Shown here piece by piece: positions 1 to 11,849 of a stretch of DNA of 64,000 bases. The position numbers and the translations under genes are program-made. The stretch is from Lycium barbarum. Its lineage: Eukaryota > Streptophyta > Magnoliopsida > Solanales > Solanaceae. A model generated the notes under the pieces. It did no database searches and was not told the DNA's origin. It saw only the letters and a program-made list of their open reading frames with translations. The stretch lies in the NCBI RefSeq assembly GCF_019175385.1, contig NC_083346.1, forward strand, positions 57,813,821 to 57,877,820, in the 5' to 3' direction. How positions within the stretch are numbered: position 1 is the stretch's first letter; each line of letters begins with the position of its first letter.

Positions 1-976
1 TATAATACTCAATCACAAGTTCCAACGCAAGAATACCCATCCCTTACCCCATTCTAAGGGTTGGATGATTTTCTAGGTGATAAACAACCTATTTAAACCC
101 TTAGTAATCATTAATCATCAATTTATAACAACATTCAATCAATATTCCCTTACAAGAAGTTTTCCATGGCAAAGACACCATTTTTATAGAACTCTAGGTC
201 TTCAATCACTTAGTTTATGTCTCTAAATGTTCAATTTATGATCAAGAACAACTAACCAATGCATTTAGATGATAACTAAGCGATAATAATCATAACCCAA
301 CAAGTTTTGAAGTTCCATTAATATTCTAGGGTTTTCTAATTCAATTTCACCATTGAAGACCCAATGATTATCATCATGAATGGGAAAGGAATGATAGAAT
401 GGAAGCAATGGAAGCAATGGAACTTACCTCAAAAGATTGTCTTGCCCTAGCTTGGAAATTCTCTCAAAGTGTTTGTTGGGAAGTGTGTTGGGGTGTTATG
501 AATGAGAAAATAAAACTAAGGCATTTAAAACCCCGCTACTGCCTCCCGTCTACTGCTGCGGCGGTCGCTATACCGCTGCAGCGGTCCCGCTATAGTGGTC
601 AAGTGACCGCTATAGCGGTCCCCCACTCTATCGACTGACCGCTGTGGCGGTCAGTTTACCACTATAGCGGTACCTCCATAGCGGTCAACCTTCCGCCACA
701 GCGGCCACCAAAGAAATGGTTGGCAGCTAGAAACGGTCGAGGCACCGCTACAACGATACCACCTCAGCGGTAAACCCACCGCTGTAGCAGTCCATTTTGG
801 GCAGTGAGGTCGTTTTCTGTCTAGTTTCCCCCCCTATCACCCCACATTTCATCCAAGGCCTAAACACACAAAACGAAACATGCACACATACAAAAAGGCG
901 CCCTACGAATCCACCCGCGGCCTCGGAATTCCTAATGGAGTCCTAAATTTCCATAATGACCAGAAGGGTCGTTACA
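1..976 (-). repeat. Element A 3' LTR (partial, cut by window edge)
   Basis: Bases 1-976 align with 7456-8382, the terminal part of the right LTR, and end in the same ...GGGTCGTTACA (TGTAACGACCC on the minus strand). This copy is about 50 bp longer over the same stretch, because GAAGCAATGG is repeated near 400 and extra palindrome units lie near 590-680. The pol stop codon TAA (972-974) falls in the first bases of this LTR. Confidence 0.9.
530..800. repeat. Palindrome array in element A 3' LTR (CCGCTATAGCGG type)
   Basis: A cluster of near-copies of the self-complementary 12-mer CCGCTATAGCGG and variants (ACCGCTATAGCGGT, CCGCTGTGGCGG, CCGCCACAGCGG), spaced 10-40 nt apart. The same array, with fewer units, is at 7995-8200 in the 5' LTR. 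Confidence 0.85.
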
Positions 977-3900
977 CAAGATACCAATTAAGACATCGTT
1001 CGTCCCCGAACGGACAAGAATGAGAATCTAGGGAGGAGTTACCTGATTCGGTGAAAAGCTGAGGGTATTTACTACGCATATCCGCATCTGTTTCCCAAGT
1101 CGCTTCTTCCACTGGTCGATTCTTCCACTGAACTATTACAGAGGATATTTCCTTGGACCTCAACTTGTGGACATCCCTGTCTAGGATAGCAGTGGGATCT
1201 TCCTCATATGAAAGATTTTCATCTAACAACACTGAATCCCAACAAATAATAATATGGGAACCATCACAGTGGTACCTCTTCAACTTCGACACATAGAACA
1301 CCGGATGAACGCTCGATAACCCCGGAGGTAAAGCCAACTTGTAAGCCACCTCCCCCACATGTTTGAGAATCTCAAACGGACCAATGAACCTCGAGCTAAG
1401 CTTGCCCTTTTTCCCAAACCTTATCACACCCTTCATGGGTGAGACCTTCAATAGCACTTGCTCCCCTTCCTCGAACTCAAAATCTCGGACCTTGCGGTCC
1501 GCATACTCTTTCTGCCTATTCTGCGCTGCCAACGGCTTGGCTTGAATCACCTTCAATTTCTCTAGGGACTCTCTCAGAAGATCAGTGCCCCAAGGCCTCA
1601 CCTCAAACGCATCGAACCACCCAATAGGAGACCTACACCTCCTCCCATACAACGCCTCAAACAGAGCTATATCAATACTCGAGTGATAGCTATTATTGTA
1701 GGCAAATTCGGCTAAGGGCAAGAACTGATCCTAATGCCCACCGAAATCTATCACACACGCACGCAGCATATCCTTCAGAACCTGAATAGTCCGCTCAGAC
1801 TGCCCGTCAGTCTGAGGATAGAAGGCGGTGCTAAGATCTAACTTCGTACCCAACTCCTTATGTAAACACTCCCAAAACCTGGATGTGAACGTGGTGCCCC
1901 TGTCGGATACGATGGAAATAGGAACCCTGTGGAGTCTAAGTACCTCCAGAATGTAAACCTTAGCCAACTTCTCTGCATCATAAGTTATCTTTATCGGAAT
2001 GAAGTGGGCAGACTTAGTCAACCTATCAACAATAACCTAGATGGAGTCAAACTTCCCTAATGTCTTTCGAAGGCCCACTACAAAATCCATGGCTATTATT
2101 TCCCACTTCCATTCTACAATGGGCATTCTTGGCAATGTACCCTCAGGTTTCTGATGCTCATACTTCACCTGTTGGCAATTTAAGCACTGCGCGATGAACT
2201 CCACAATATCCCGCTTCATCCTAGTCCACCAGTAATGTTGCCTCAAATCACGATGCATCTTAGTGGCACCAGGGTGGATAGAATACCTCGAACTATGAGC
2301 CTCTGTCAGAATGGTCTTAATCAAGTCACCCACACGTGGCACACACACTCGTCCTTTGATTCGCAGCACGCCCTCCTTATCAATCACAGTCTCCTTGGCC
2401 TCGCCACGCAACACCTTATCTCGTATTTTACATAGCTTAGCATCTTCGAACTGCTTAGCCTTAATCTGCTCTAAAAATGATGACCAAGCCTTAACACAAG
2501 CCAACACCTTGCCTGTATTAAAGATATCCAGCCTCATAAAACTGTTAGCCAGAGTATGCACCTCTATAGCCAACGGACGCTCAGAAGAAATTAAACGAGC
2601 CAGACTTCCCATACTAGCCAACTTCCGGCTCAATGCATCAACTACCACATTAGCCTTACCAGTGTGATACAAAATGGTGATGTCATAGTCCTTCAGTAGT
2701 TCCATCCACCTCCGTTGTCTAGAGTTCAGATCTTTCTAAGTGAACACATGCTGTAAACTGCGATGGTCTGTGTACACCTCATAATCGACACCATACAAGT
2801 AATGCCTCCAGATTTTCAATGCAAAGACCACCGCTGCCAACTCTAGATCATGAGTAGGATAGTTCTTCTCCTGCACCTTCAACTGCCGAGAAGCATAACC
2901 AATCACCTTCTTTTCCTGCATCAAAACAGCACCCAAACCAGAACGTGAAGCATCACAATAAACAATAAAATCCTTGCCCTCAACGGGCAATGCTAGAATC
3001 GATGCTGTAATCAACAATGTTTTGAGATTTTGAAAGCCCTCCTCACACTCGTCGGACCACTGAAACAGTACCTCCTTCTGAGTCAAACGGGTCATATGAG
3101 AAGCAATAGAAGCAAACCCTTTCACAAACCGACGATAGTAGCTAGCCAGACCCACAAAACTATGGATCTCGGTCACTGATGTGGGTCTAGCCCATTCGTT
3201 GACTGCCTGAATTTTGTGAGGATCCACCATAATACGCTCTTTCGAAATCACATACCCCAAGAAAGATACGGAAGCCATCCAGAATTCACACTTGGAGAAT
3301 TTAGCATACAATTTTTTCTCCCGTAATACTCCAAGGGCAATCCTCAAATGTTTCTCATGCTCTTCCTTACTTCTAGAGTACACCAAGATATCATCAATGA
3401 ACACTATGACGAATGAGTCTAGGTAGGTCTTGAACACACTGTTCATCAAATCCATGAATAAGGTTGGGGCATTTGTAAGCCCAAAAGACATAACCAAGAA
3501 TTCATAGTGCCCATACCTGGTCCGATATGCAGTTTTAGGAACATCCTCTGCCCGAATCTTCAACTGATGGTACCCTGATCTCAAATCGATCTTAGAGAAC
3601 ACAGAAGCTCCCTGTAACTGATCAAACAATTCAGTAATACGGGGAATGGGATACTTGTTTCAAACAGTTACCTTATTCAGCTGTCGGCAATCAATACGCA
3701 TACGCATAAACCCATCCTTCTTCTTAACAAACATCATAGGAACACCCCACGGAGAGGCACTCAGGCGAATAAACCCCTTACTCAGAAGATTTTACGACTG
3801 TTCTTTCAATTCCCTGAGTTCCGCTAGTGCTATCCTATAAGGCGGAATAGAGATAAGATGAATCCCTGGGTCTAAATCAATCATGAAGTCAATATCACGA

Positions 3901-4499
3901 TCTGGTGGCATACCAGGCAAGTCCACGGGGAACACATCCGCAAACTCGTGTACCACTGGAACCGAATCGAGGGATGGAATATCTGCACTGGTATCACGGA
4001 TATGTGCCAGATAGGCTAAACACCCCTTCTCTACCAGCTTCCTAGAACAGACAAAGGATATTACTTTCTTAGGGAGGGGACTAAGGTTATCCTTCCACTC
4101 GAGTCTAGGTGTCTCGGGCATGGCTAGTGTAACAGTCTTAGAGTGGCAGTCAAGTATAGCATAATGCGGGGACAACTAACTCATACCCAAAATAACATCG
4201 AAATCTACCAGGTCTAAAATCATCAAATCCGCCCAAGTACTATACCCCATAAAAGAAATTGCACACGCAGGGTAAACGCTATTCACTACCACAGAATCCC
4301 CAATAGGAGTAGACACAAAAATAGAGGTATTAAGAGTATCACACATCATATCCAGGCCCACAGTAAAATAGGTAGATACATAGGAAAAAGTAGAACCCGG
4401 ATCAAACAAAACGAACGCCATACAGTTGTAAACGGAAATAGTAACTGTGATAACTGCATCGGAGGCCTCAGCCTCGGGTCTACCTGAAAAGGCATACAA
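972..4499 (-). pseudogene. Element A pol: protease, RT, RNase H, integrase, chromodomain-like end (stop codons)
   Basis: The polyprotein that copies the element RNA into DNA and integrates it. One minus-strand frame runs through the whole stretch without a visible indel. In order: retropepsin-like segment (FDPGSTFSYVS, with DPG in place of the usual DSG/DTG), RT with [10 protein letters not shown], RNase H ([15 protein letters not shown]), the HHCC zinc segment (HPGATKMHRDL, then CLNCQQ), integrase core (SDRGTTF, TAFYPQTDGQSER) and a C-terminal chromodomain-like tail (VQWKNRPVEEATWE). In-frame stops occur near 4176, 3792, 3659, 2734, 2037 and 1729. Most sit where relatives have Trp, Gln or Arg, as C-to-T or G-to-A changes would produce. 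The last frame runs through the degenerate polypurine tract and stops just inside the 3' LTR. Confidence 0.92.
998..1011 (-). promoter_or_regulatory. Hairpin near element A polypurine tract
   Basis: GTTCG-TCCC-CGAAC on the plus strand, beside the expected polypurine tract. It corresponds to the AACATTCG/CGAATGTT hairpins of elements D and C. The tract itself (977-997) is degenerate here: on the minus strand it is not a purine run. Confidence 0.55.
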
Positions 4500-4573
4500 A
4501 TGACCGCGCCCCCCTGTCGCATGCGTACCACCGCGATTACCATTACCAGTCTGAGCCCGCCCCTGCCGGGATG

Positions 4574-5884
4574 CTAACCGCCTCTTCCTGCCTGAGGACC
4601 GCCTCGGTTAGGCTGGGCACCACCCCTACCCGCGGTGTGGCCATCCCGCCCTGCCGGTGCGCGATCCTTAACCCCTCGATATGGTGCATATGGAGCTCGG
4701 GGAGCCTGATACCGAGTTCCCTGCCCACTCTGTCTAAATCTGGGGCAATATCTCTTAGTATGCCCTATCTCACCACACTCGAAGTAAGCACGGTCTAGCG
4801 GAGGCTGCTGAACAGAAGATGATGAAGCAGTATAGCCTCCCTGCTGATCGGAAGCCTGATAATTTACCCCTGAAGGGCCCCCAACTGATACTTGTATCGC
4901 GAACTGAACCGGACGCCCGAATAAACCTGTGAACTCTGACCCCTCGAGAAAGAGTTGCTGAACGTCCCCCCCCCCCCCCCTACGGGCCTTCTTCTCTACA
5001 TGTTTTTCCTGACTCTCCTGCCTAATACTCTTAATGGTACGGACGTGCTCCACTACCTCCTGAAATGAAGCCCTAGTGGCTACAAGCTGAAGAGTTGATA
5101 ACTGAAGTCAAGTGTTCAACCCCTTCACAAACCGTCGTATCCTCTCCCCCTCAGTGGGCAGCAACTGAATAGTACATCGGGATAGGGAGTGGAAACTGGA
5201 CTCATACACAGCAACTGACGAGTTCCCCTGATCAATAGTAGCAAACTCATCCTTCCTTCGGTCCCTCAGAGTATGCGGAACGTACTTGTCCAAAAACATA
5301 GAGTAAAACTGGACCCAAGTCAACGGAGGAAACCCAGCTGGCCTACATTCCACATAAGCCCTCCACCAAAGCTTGGCATCACCCAAGAAATAGAACATCA
5401 CAAACTCTACCCAGTACTTATCCACGGTCCCCATCTTATGGAACTACTCATGACAGTCGATGATGAACTCATATCCGTCCTCCGACTCAGTACCATAAAA
5501 CACATGAGGCTTCATTTTTGTGAACCTCCAGAACATATCATGTTCCTCACCAGTCATCACTGGCCCTGCAATAGGCCTCGGGAAGGCCTCAAAACCCAAA
5601 ACCTCATCCAAGCGAGGCACCACTGCCGCTGCGTGCGGTACCCCCAGAGCCTGTGCTCTGTCCGGATTTAGAGCCGGTGCCCTTGCGCCCCTAGCTGCTG
5701 GACTCACTAGTATAGCTGTGGCCTGTGCTAACCCACGCAACAGAATCAGCACTTGTGCCATCGCATCTGGTACACCCTGAGCAGCTACAGCTCCTGGTGG
5801 GACTAGCACTGCTACTGGTTGGGCTGGTGCGGCTGCAACTCCCACTACCTCGTTAGGGACCACTGGAGGCACGGGGTCAACCAC
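4574..5884 (-). pseudogene. Element A gag with CCHC zinc knuckle (broken)
   Basis: Capsid/nucleocapsid precursor of element A. One minus-strand frame covers a Pro/Ala/Val-rich N-terminal segment (5444-5884), the retrotransposon gag core (5108-5434, with FYFLGDAKLWW and DRRKDEF) and the nucleocapsid (4574-5053) with the knuckle CGEIGHTKRYC. The frame is open upstream of 5884 with Gly/Arg-rich codons, so the true start is probably further upstream; no clear ATG was chosen. In-frame stops lie near 5444 and 5108 and at 4574, and the junction to pol needs a frame change. A 14-base C run at 4971-4984 (G in the coding strand) is in the gag, in a Gly-rich stretch prone to slippage. Confidence 0.85.
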
Positions 5885-6170
5885 AAGGATGCCACCCCCA
5901 GCTAGGGCCGCCCCTCTGCCAGCTCCTCTGCCCCCACCTCTTCCTCTAGTTGCTGCCGCGCGTGTTCTCGCTATTCGCGAGTGAATGAAGGATAGTCAGA
6001 TACCAATTTGAATCAACAGATACCAATTAGAATCAAGTAGCACGAAAGAAGAAAGAAAAAAGAGTTTTCCTAGTGTCCAGCAGCCTCCCGAACATAAGTA
6101 CAAACGTCCCCGTACCGATCTGCAGGACTCTGCTAGACATGTCCTGGTACAATGAGATCGACGAACCTAA

Positions 6171-6183
6171 GGCTCTGATGCCA
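6171..6183 (-). other. Element A primer-binding site (initiator tRNA-Met type)
   Basis: GGCTCTGATGCCA on the plus strand reads TGGCATCAGAGCC on the element strand, one mismatch from the plant initiator Met-tRNA complement TGGTATCAGAGCC. It lies four bases inside the end of the 5' LTR. Confidence 0.88.
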
Positions 6184-6187
6184 TCTT

Positions 6188-8382
6188 TGTCAAGACCCAA
6201 CCCGCCATGACTGCCACCCAACTAAATCCTAGTGGGCGAACCAACACACAAGATCTCTATTCATTCAAGTCTTATTTTAGATTAAACAAGTCAAATGATT
6301 ATACTCATTCACGCATTAAAAAAACTGGTTAAGTCATGCCATAAAATACTAAAACAAGTGCAGAAGTCTAAGTATTACAAATTCCGAAAGTCATCGTACA
6401 GGACTTTAAGCACAAACACATCTAAGAACTTAAATATATCTAATGAATATCCATAATGTCCAGCAAACAAAAGACAGCATAAGTAGAAGATCCTCGGGCG
6501 GCCTGGCATGAGAAGAAGCTTATCCCAAAATCTGTCAGCAAATCTCCTCCACGCTAGATGTGAGGAGGAGTAGCGGTCTCTATATCAAAATCTGCACTCA
6601 AATAATACAGCAAGGTAGTATCAATACAAACTCTATGTACCGGTAAGCATCATAGGCCGACTAAGATTAGTATCATGCATATCATATGAAATCAATAAAA
6701 TAAACAAGCCAGTCAATCATACACGAATATCAATGCATCACAACAAGTCAACCACAGACAAACAATACAAATCACCGGATTGCCAAGAATCACAAACACG
6801 TTAACTACCACGTAGATAAAAGTATACTATACCCCCACTCACTGTACACACATGCTATCTGATGTCATAGCTCAGTAGTCATGACCTGCAGGGGACCCAT
6901 GGTGTCCATGTACCACTCATTCCGGAACACTCCTCGGACCCGAGCACAACCTCCGCTATGGAACGAACCTCGGATGCATGATATAACGATAAACCTCTCA
7001 TTTTCGGAACTAACCTCGGATCACGAGCCCATCATCTAGGCCACATAATTTCCTTGTCATACCTTTCACAGAACAGTGTTTCTTACCTTCTCAATATCCA
7101 TATTCACTTCGTCATTTCATGTCACAATACCCTCGAGCTCGAGAAGACTATATTAACTTCTCGTCACAATATAACCACTGCAGATTAAATCACACAGGAA
7201 TAATGGCATGAAGCCTACACCACGTTCAATCAGAAACACATAGGAGCTTAACTACACAATATCATGTAATGAATACTAGACATGCTTTCTCCTAATGAAA
7301 TCATAAACATACATTCAACTAAACAAAGTCTAACTCAAGTAAACTATAACATACCTCAAAGCAGAGCTGGAACAATGCAAGTCACTCTGCTACAGCCTTT
7401 CCTTTCCTCAAAGCCTCAGAATGCTCAAAGTCTAGAAATACGGGACCCAATGAGTTATAATACTCAATCACAAGTTCCAACACAAGAATACCCTTCCCTT
7501 ACCCCATTCCAAGGGTTGGATGATTTTCTAGGTGATAAACAACCTATTTAAACCCTTAGTAATCATTAATCGTCAATTTATAACAACATTCTATCAATAT
7601 TCCCTTACAAGCAGCTTTCTATGGCAAAGACACCATTTTTATAGAACCGTAGGTCTCCAATCACTAGTTTGTGTCTCTAAATGTTCAATTTATGATCAAG
7701 AACAACTAACTAACGCATTTAGATGATAACTAAGCGATAATAATCATAACCCAACAAGTTTAGAAGTTCCTATAATATTCTAGGGTTTTCTAATTCAATT
7801 TCACCATTAAAGACCCATGAGGATGATTATAATCATGAAGGGGAAAGGAATGATCGAATGGAAGCAATGGAACTTACCTCAAAAGATTATCTTGCCCTAG
7901 CTTGGAAATTCTATCAAAGTGTTTGTTGGGAAGTGTGTTGGAGTGTTATGAATGAGAAAATAAAACTAAGGCATTTAAAACCCGGCTACTGCCTCCCATC
8001 GACTGCTGCTGCGGTCGCTACTCCGCTGTAGCGGTCCCGCTATAGCGGTCCCCCACTTTATCGACTAGCGGACGGTTCACCGCTATAGCGGTACCGCCAT
8101 AGCGGTCAACCTTCCGCCACAGCGGCCACCAAAGAAATGGTTGGTCGTTGGAAGCGTTCGGGGCACCGCTACAGTGGTAAACCCACCGCTGTAGCGATCC
8201 ATTTTGGGCAGTGAGGTCGTTTTCTGTCCAGTTTTCCCCCTATCACCCCACATTTCATCCAAGGCCTTAACACACAAAACGAAACATGCACACATACAAA
8301 AAGACGCCCTACGAATTCACCCGCGGCCTCGGAATTCCCAATGGAGTCCTAAATTTCCATAACGAACAGAAGGGTCGTTACA
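6188..8382 (-). repeat. Element A 5' LTR (complete, 2195 bp)
   Basis: Bounded by TG...CA (TGTCAAGACC at the left, CGTTACA at the right on the plus strand), directly next to the primer-binding site. It provides promoter and polyadenylation signals. On the element strand a CCGCTATAGCGG-type palindrome array lies about 180-390 nt from the LTR start, followed by an A/T-rich TATA-like stretch (about 7955-7982). Confidence 0.92.
7995..8200. repeat. Palindrome array in element A 5' LTR
   Basis: Several CCGCTATAGCGG-like units (CCGCTGTAGCGG, CCGCTATAGCGG, CCGCCATAGCGG, CCGCCACAGCGG). It has fewer units than the 3' LTR copy, so the unit count changed after insertion. Confidence 0.82.
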
Positions 8383-8828
8383 TAAATACTACAAGTCTGA
8401 AAGATGATAAAGTCTCATAATACAACCGTCTTGAAGTAAGAGTAAGACAAGTAAGCAAAGGAAAGAACATTCGGGTAGCGGTCGTCATTATACTCACCCT
8501 GGAATGACTTTATAGACCCCTCGCCAATCAACTACAAGGGAAAAGAGTGGAACCTGTCTAATACTCCATAAAAGAATGCAGCAAGTGCAGATCAGTACAA
8601 AGCAACAGTACTGGTAGGTATCATAGGCCGACTAAGTATAACTAACATAATTCAGACAATAAAGCAAGATAGGTAGATAAATCAACAAGTATGAGCCATA
8701 CATAATCAGAATCAAGTACACGTCATCACCTTTGTAGAGCATCCAATCCCAAATGTGCCAAGTCTCAATATGTACAATCCAAATCGAACATCACAAGTAA
8801 AAACAGCAAATCATCACAATATAAGCCA

Positions 8829-8880
8829 TGATGCAATGCAATGCAATAATGTATGAATGCAATGCAATGCCATGCAAATG
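8829..8880. repeat. ATGCA-rich simple repeat in LTR B
   Basis: Repeated (GATGCAATGCAATGCA)-like units with small interruptions. Confidence 0.8.
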
Positions 8881-9233
8881 TTATGTACACATGTACTCCA
8901 GACGGAAATATCGATATCTCGGTAGCACAACCTAAGGTGACTCGCCAAGTCTAAGTGCCACTCATCTCGGATCTTTGCGCAGCAGACAGATGAGACCCCG
9001 AATCTTTGCCCATGGGTATTTCTCACTGGCACCACCCTGGGGGACCCGCGGAGTCCATCCACTCTGTCAATCCATGATTCTGGTACTAACAGCGGATATC
9101 GAACTCTCACGTCACTCTCATTTAAAAATCGAGCTCAACTCATCACAGTGTTTCATCAAGTACCAACAATGTATCAACAGTATATCATGGGAATGAGAGT
9201 GCGTGCAATGCATATATCATTATCAATAATCAT

Positions 9234-9354
9234 ATCAATATCACAAGTACCAACAATGGGTGCACCAACAACATATCAATGTCACAAGTACCAACATGGG
9301 TATGCCAACAATATATATGTGTCACAAGTACCAATGTGGGTGCGCTAACAATAT
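9234..9354. repeat. ~41-bp tandem repeat, three copies, in LTR B
   Basis: Three copies of a unit containing TCACAAGTACCAA...GGGTGC/ATGCCAACAA, with TCACAAGT at 9241, 9282 and 9322 (spacings 41 and 40). A weaker related copy lies near 9155. Confidence 0.85.
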
Positions 9355-10334
9355 CATGAAAGACTGCACAAGTCATATAGAATTCTATCCTCGTATCAAC
9401 GTCAACCCGTAAGATACTATAATATCACAATCAAGATGGAACAGTAGATCCCAATATCTACTCACAACACGTGGCATCAACCCAACACAATAGAACAAAC
9501 AAGTCACAACACAATGGGGTGGCTAACCCCAATCACGCAATAGGGCCCAACCTAAGACAATATCTAGCCTAACTTCATACCCGAAGGTTTACATGCTTTC
9601 TCCAATAATATCATCTAAATATATGCTTCGCTACACCAAATCTCACTAAGAGTAAGCCATAACCTACCTGGATGGCCGTACAGAAAACACCAATCAATCA
9701 CTCTTTTGCCATGCCCTTCCGCTGAGCCTCAAGATCAAAGAAGTCTAGGCATATTCGAAATCTAGATTAGAAATTATGAAGAACGATACTAATATTTCTA
9801 TCATTCTATTTAGGTCAAATCCAACCCGAGAATTTAGGGAAACGGGGCCCACAAGGTCAAAATGGGAAACTCGGGGTCAAGATATCAAATTAAACACTAG
9901 GTGATCAAGACCCATAGATTAATTGCTAAATTAACTCAAAGATCCACTAATTTCAAAATTCAAGTAAAACCCCCAATTTTGGGTATAAACCCTAACTCTT
10001 AGATTCAATGATTCAACACTAATATTGAAAGATATATGATTAACAACCTTAGATTCATCAAAATCTAGCATAAACTCCATCAATTTCATCATTAATGAGC
10101 CTACATATAAATCCATCAAACGCACTTCTAATCTTCCATTACTAAGGGCTAACAAGGAAAGGGAAAGAGGAATCTATGATGATTAGGAACAAGGAATTAG
10201 TATAGAGAATAGGAAGACTTACCACTAAGAGCTTTCTCTAATAATCTTTTAAAACAGTCCCCAAGAACTCAATTTTTGAAATGGGAATAAATGATAGACT
10301 AAGGGCTTATTTAATACACACTTAATGAAATAAT

Positions 10335-10455
10335 AGGCCTGTTACCACCACGGCGTCATCGGTACCGCCATGGCCGCACCGCCTCAGCGCCACACTAGAC
10401 TACCCCAGCGGTTATTCCACCGCTACGGCGGTGCATCAAAGACGGCACTGGTGCC
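10335..10455. repeat. GC-rich palindrome cluster in LTR B
   Basis: Units such as CACCGCTACGGCGGTG and GGTACCGCCATGGCC lie just upstream (element strand) of the TATA-like box near 10306-10316. They match the position, not the sequence, of the arrays in the other LTRs. Confidence 0.65.
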
Positions 10456-10961
10456 GCTTTGGTTGACACCAGATACCATATTCCCAATATTTTTCTAAGT
10501 CTCAATCGAAATCCCAAACCACTACCGAGGCCATTTGCTCACAAAACACATTCACAGACCTACATAAAGACATGCTACGAACGCACTCGTGGCCTTGGAA
10601 TTTCCAACGGAGGTCTCGTTGACCGAGTCAATCCCCGATACCTCATAACCAAATTCCTAACCCAAGTCTCAAAATGCATCCGAGTGCATTAGGAACCGAA
10701 CTAGATATACCCACAAGTTCTAAACGACCATCCGGACCTCTCAAAATCGACGAATTTTCGAAAACGGTCCTTTACCCAAAAGTCAACTTTGAGTCAACTC
10801 TTTTTCGCTTAACGCTCATATTTCACAAAAAATTGCCAGAATCAAGCCTGGATACCGCAGGAAGCGTGTCAATGGTCCCCTAGGGTCAAAAGTGAGCTAA
10901 ACAAGCTCGGGAAAGGGTTAAAAGGCCCAAAAATGCAATAACGACCAAACGGGTCCTTACA

Positions 10962-11849
10962 TATTCCTTGTTGACCAAACTCCATAAAAAGCGTTACACA
11001 TATCATGAAATTTTAACTTTGTTAAGATCCGTTTTGATAGAATCTGCTAAAAGTTTACAGAAAACATGAAAGGAACATATGTCGGGCTTATCGTCTATAA
11101 GGAAGTGAAATATTCTTCCTCACATGTTTATGCCTCATGAATGAAAAAAATCAATTAAAGTTTGAATGTTCATCTTTGTATGTTATCCAATCATCTTGAT
11201 GTCTTTTAGCAAACAATTCACCACATGATGATTCACATTGATCATTCAAATAAACTTGTAACTTATTCTTTTATGCAGAATTATTTATTCAAAGCATTGT
11301 TTTAATTATACTAATATTATTTTACAAAATCACATATTTAACATGATTTGGCATATGCGTGCCGAGAAACTAGCATTAGTTAAAGTGCAGTGAAAATTAA
11401 GGTTTTAATGGGGTCGGGAATCGATGAGCAGTCACTGACCAATTATGACGTAACATTTCATGAGGTGATCAAATTAGAAGTTAAATCTTTTGATAACTAT
11501 TTTAATAAAGTAAAATAATTAACTTGCTATTATAAGTTAAAGTTTATTGACAATGCCAAAAAATCTTAACGGTATATAACTTAAATCCTAATCAAAATAA
11601 TGCTTCTACCGCATTCATTGGAATTTACTTGGGTGTTTTGACAGTTTAGAACAAGTCACGTGAAGCCATGCAACTTTCTTGCATATCTTTAGGATTATCT
11701 CTTTGGGACATTATGAAAATATCAATCTTTTTTAGCACTTGTTTCTCTCACATGCGAGCATAATAGCCTACTTTATTTTCTACAAATTCATATTAAGGTA
11801 ACAAACCAAAAAATACATGTTAAGTCTATTTAATTTGTCCATTTAAGAA
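10962..11849 (+). promoter_or_regulatory. Upstream region of the WAP-like gene
   Basis: AT-rich, no supported coding sequence. It holds a perfect G-box CACGTG at 11657-11662, about 190 bp before the ATG. A promoter role is inferred from position only; no convincing TATA box or transcription start was chosen. Confidence 0.5.

Larger units (their letters stand above)
1..8382 (-). mobile_element. Element A: Ty3/gypsy chromovirus (Tekay/Del-like), minus strand
   Basis: A near-complete LTR retrotransposon read on the minus strand. The right-hand 5' LTR (6188-8382) matches the sequence at 1-976, which is the 3' LTR cut by the window start. Between them lie, in minus-strand order, a primer-binding site, gag, protease, reverse transcriptase, RNase H, integrase and a C-terminal chromodomain-like segment, the order of chromoviruses. 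Bases 8383-8387 (TAAAT) directly after the 5' LTR would be one target-duplication copy; the other is outside the window. The sequence to the right is a related LTR (B), so A appears to have inserted into it. Coding regions have several stop codons, so the element is dead for protein production. Confidence 0.93.
8383..10961 (-). mobile_element. LTR B: related gypsy LTR, interrupted by element A
   Basis: The sequence resembles the LTR of A from a point inside its left part (TATCATAGGCCGACTAAG near 8619 matches a similar string near 6650) and ends with the related terminus GGTCCTTACA at 10961 (TGTAAGGACC on the minus strand). No coding sequence is attached within the window. Its left end would lie beyond element A, outside the window, so whether it is solo or part of a full element is unknown. 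On the minus strand TATTAAATAA (about 10306-10316) is a TATA-like box, followed upstream by short GC-rich palindromes. Confidence 0.75.

Noticed and set aside
9234..9354. Regular repeats as a CRISPR array
   Set aside because: Adjacent diverged 41-bp tandem units without unique spacers, in a plant LTR.
11350..11376. GGCATATGCGTGCC hairpin followed by GAGAAACTAG as a Helitron 3' end
   Set aside because: The next base is C rather than T, the stem is only four bases, and no 5' TC end was identified.
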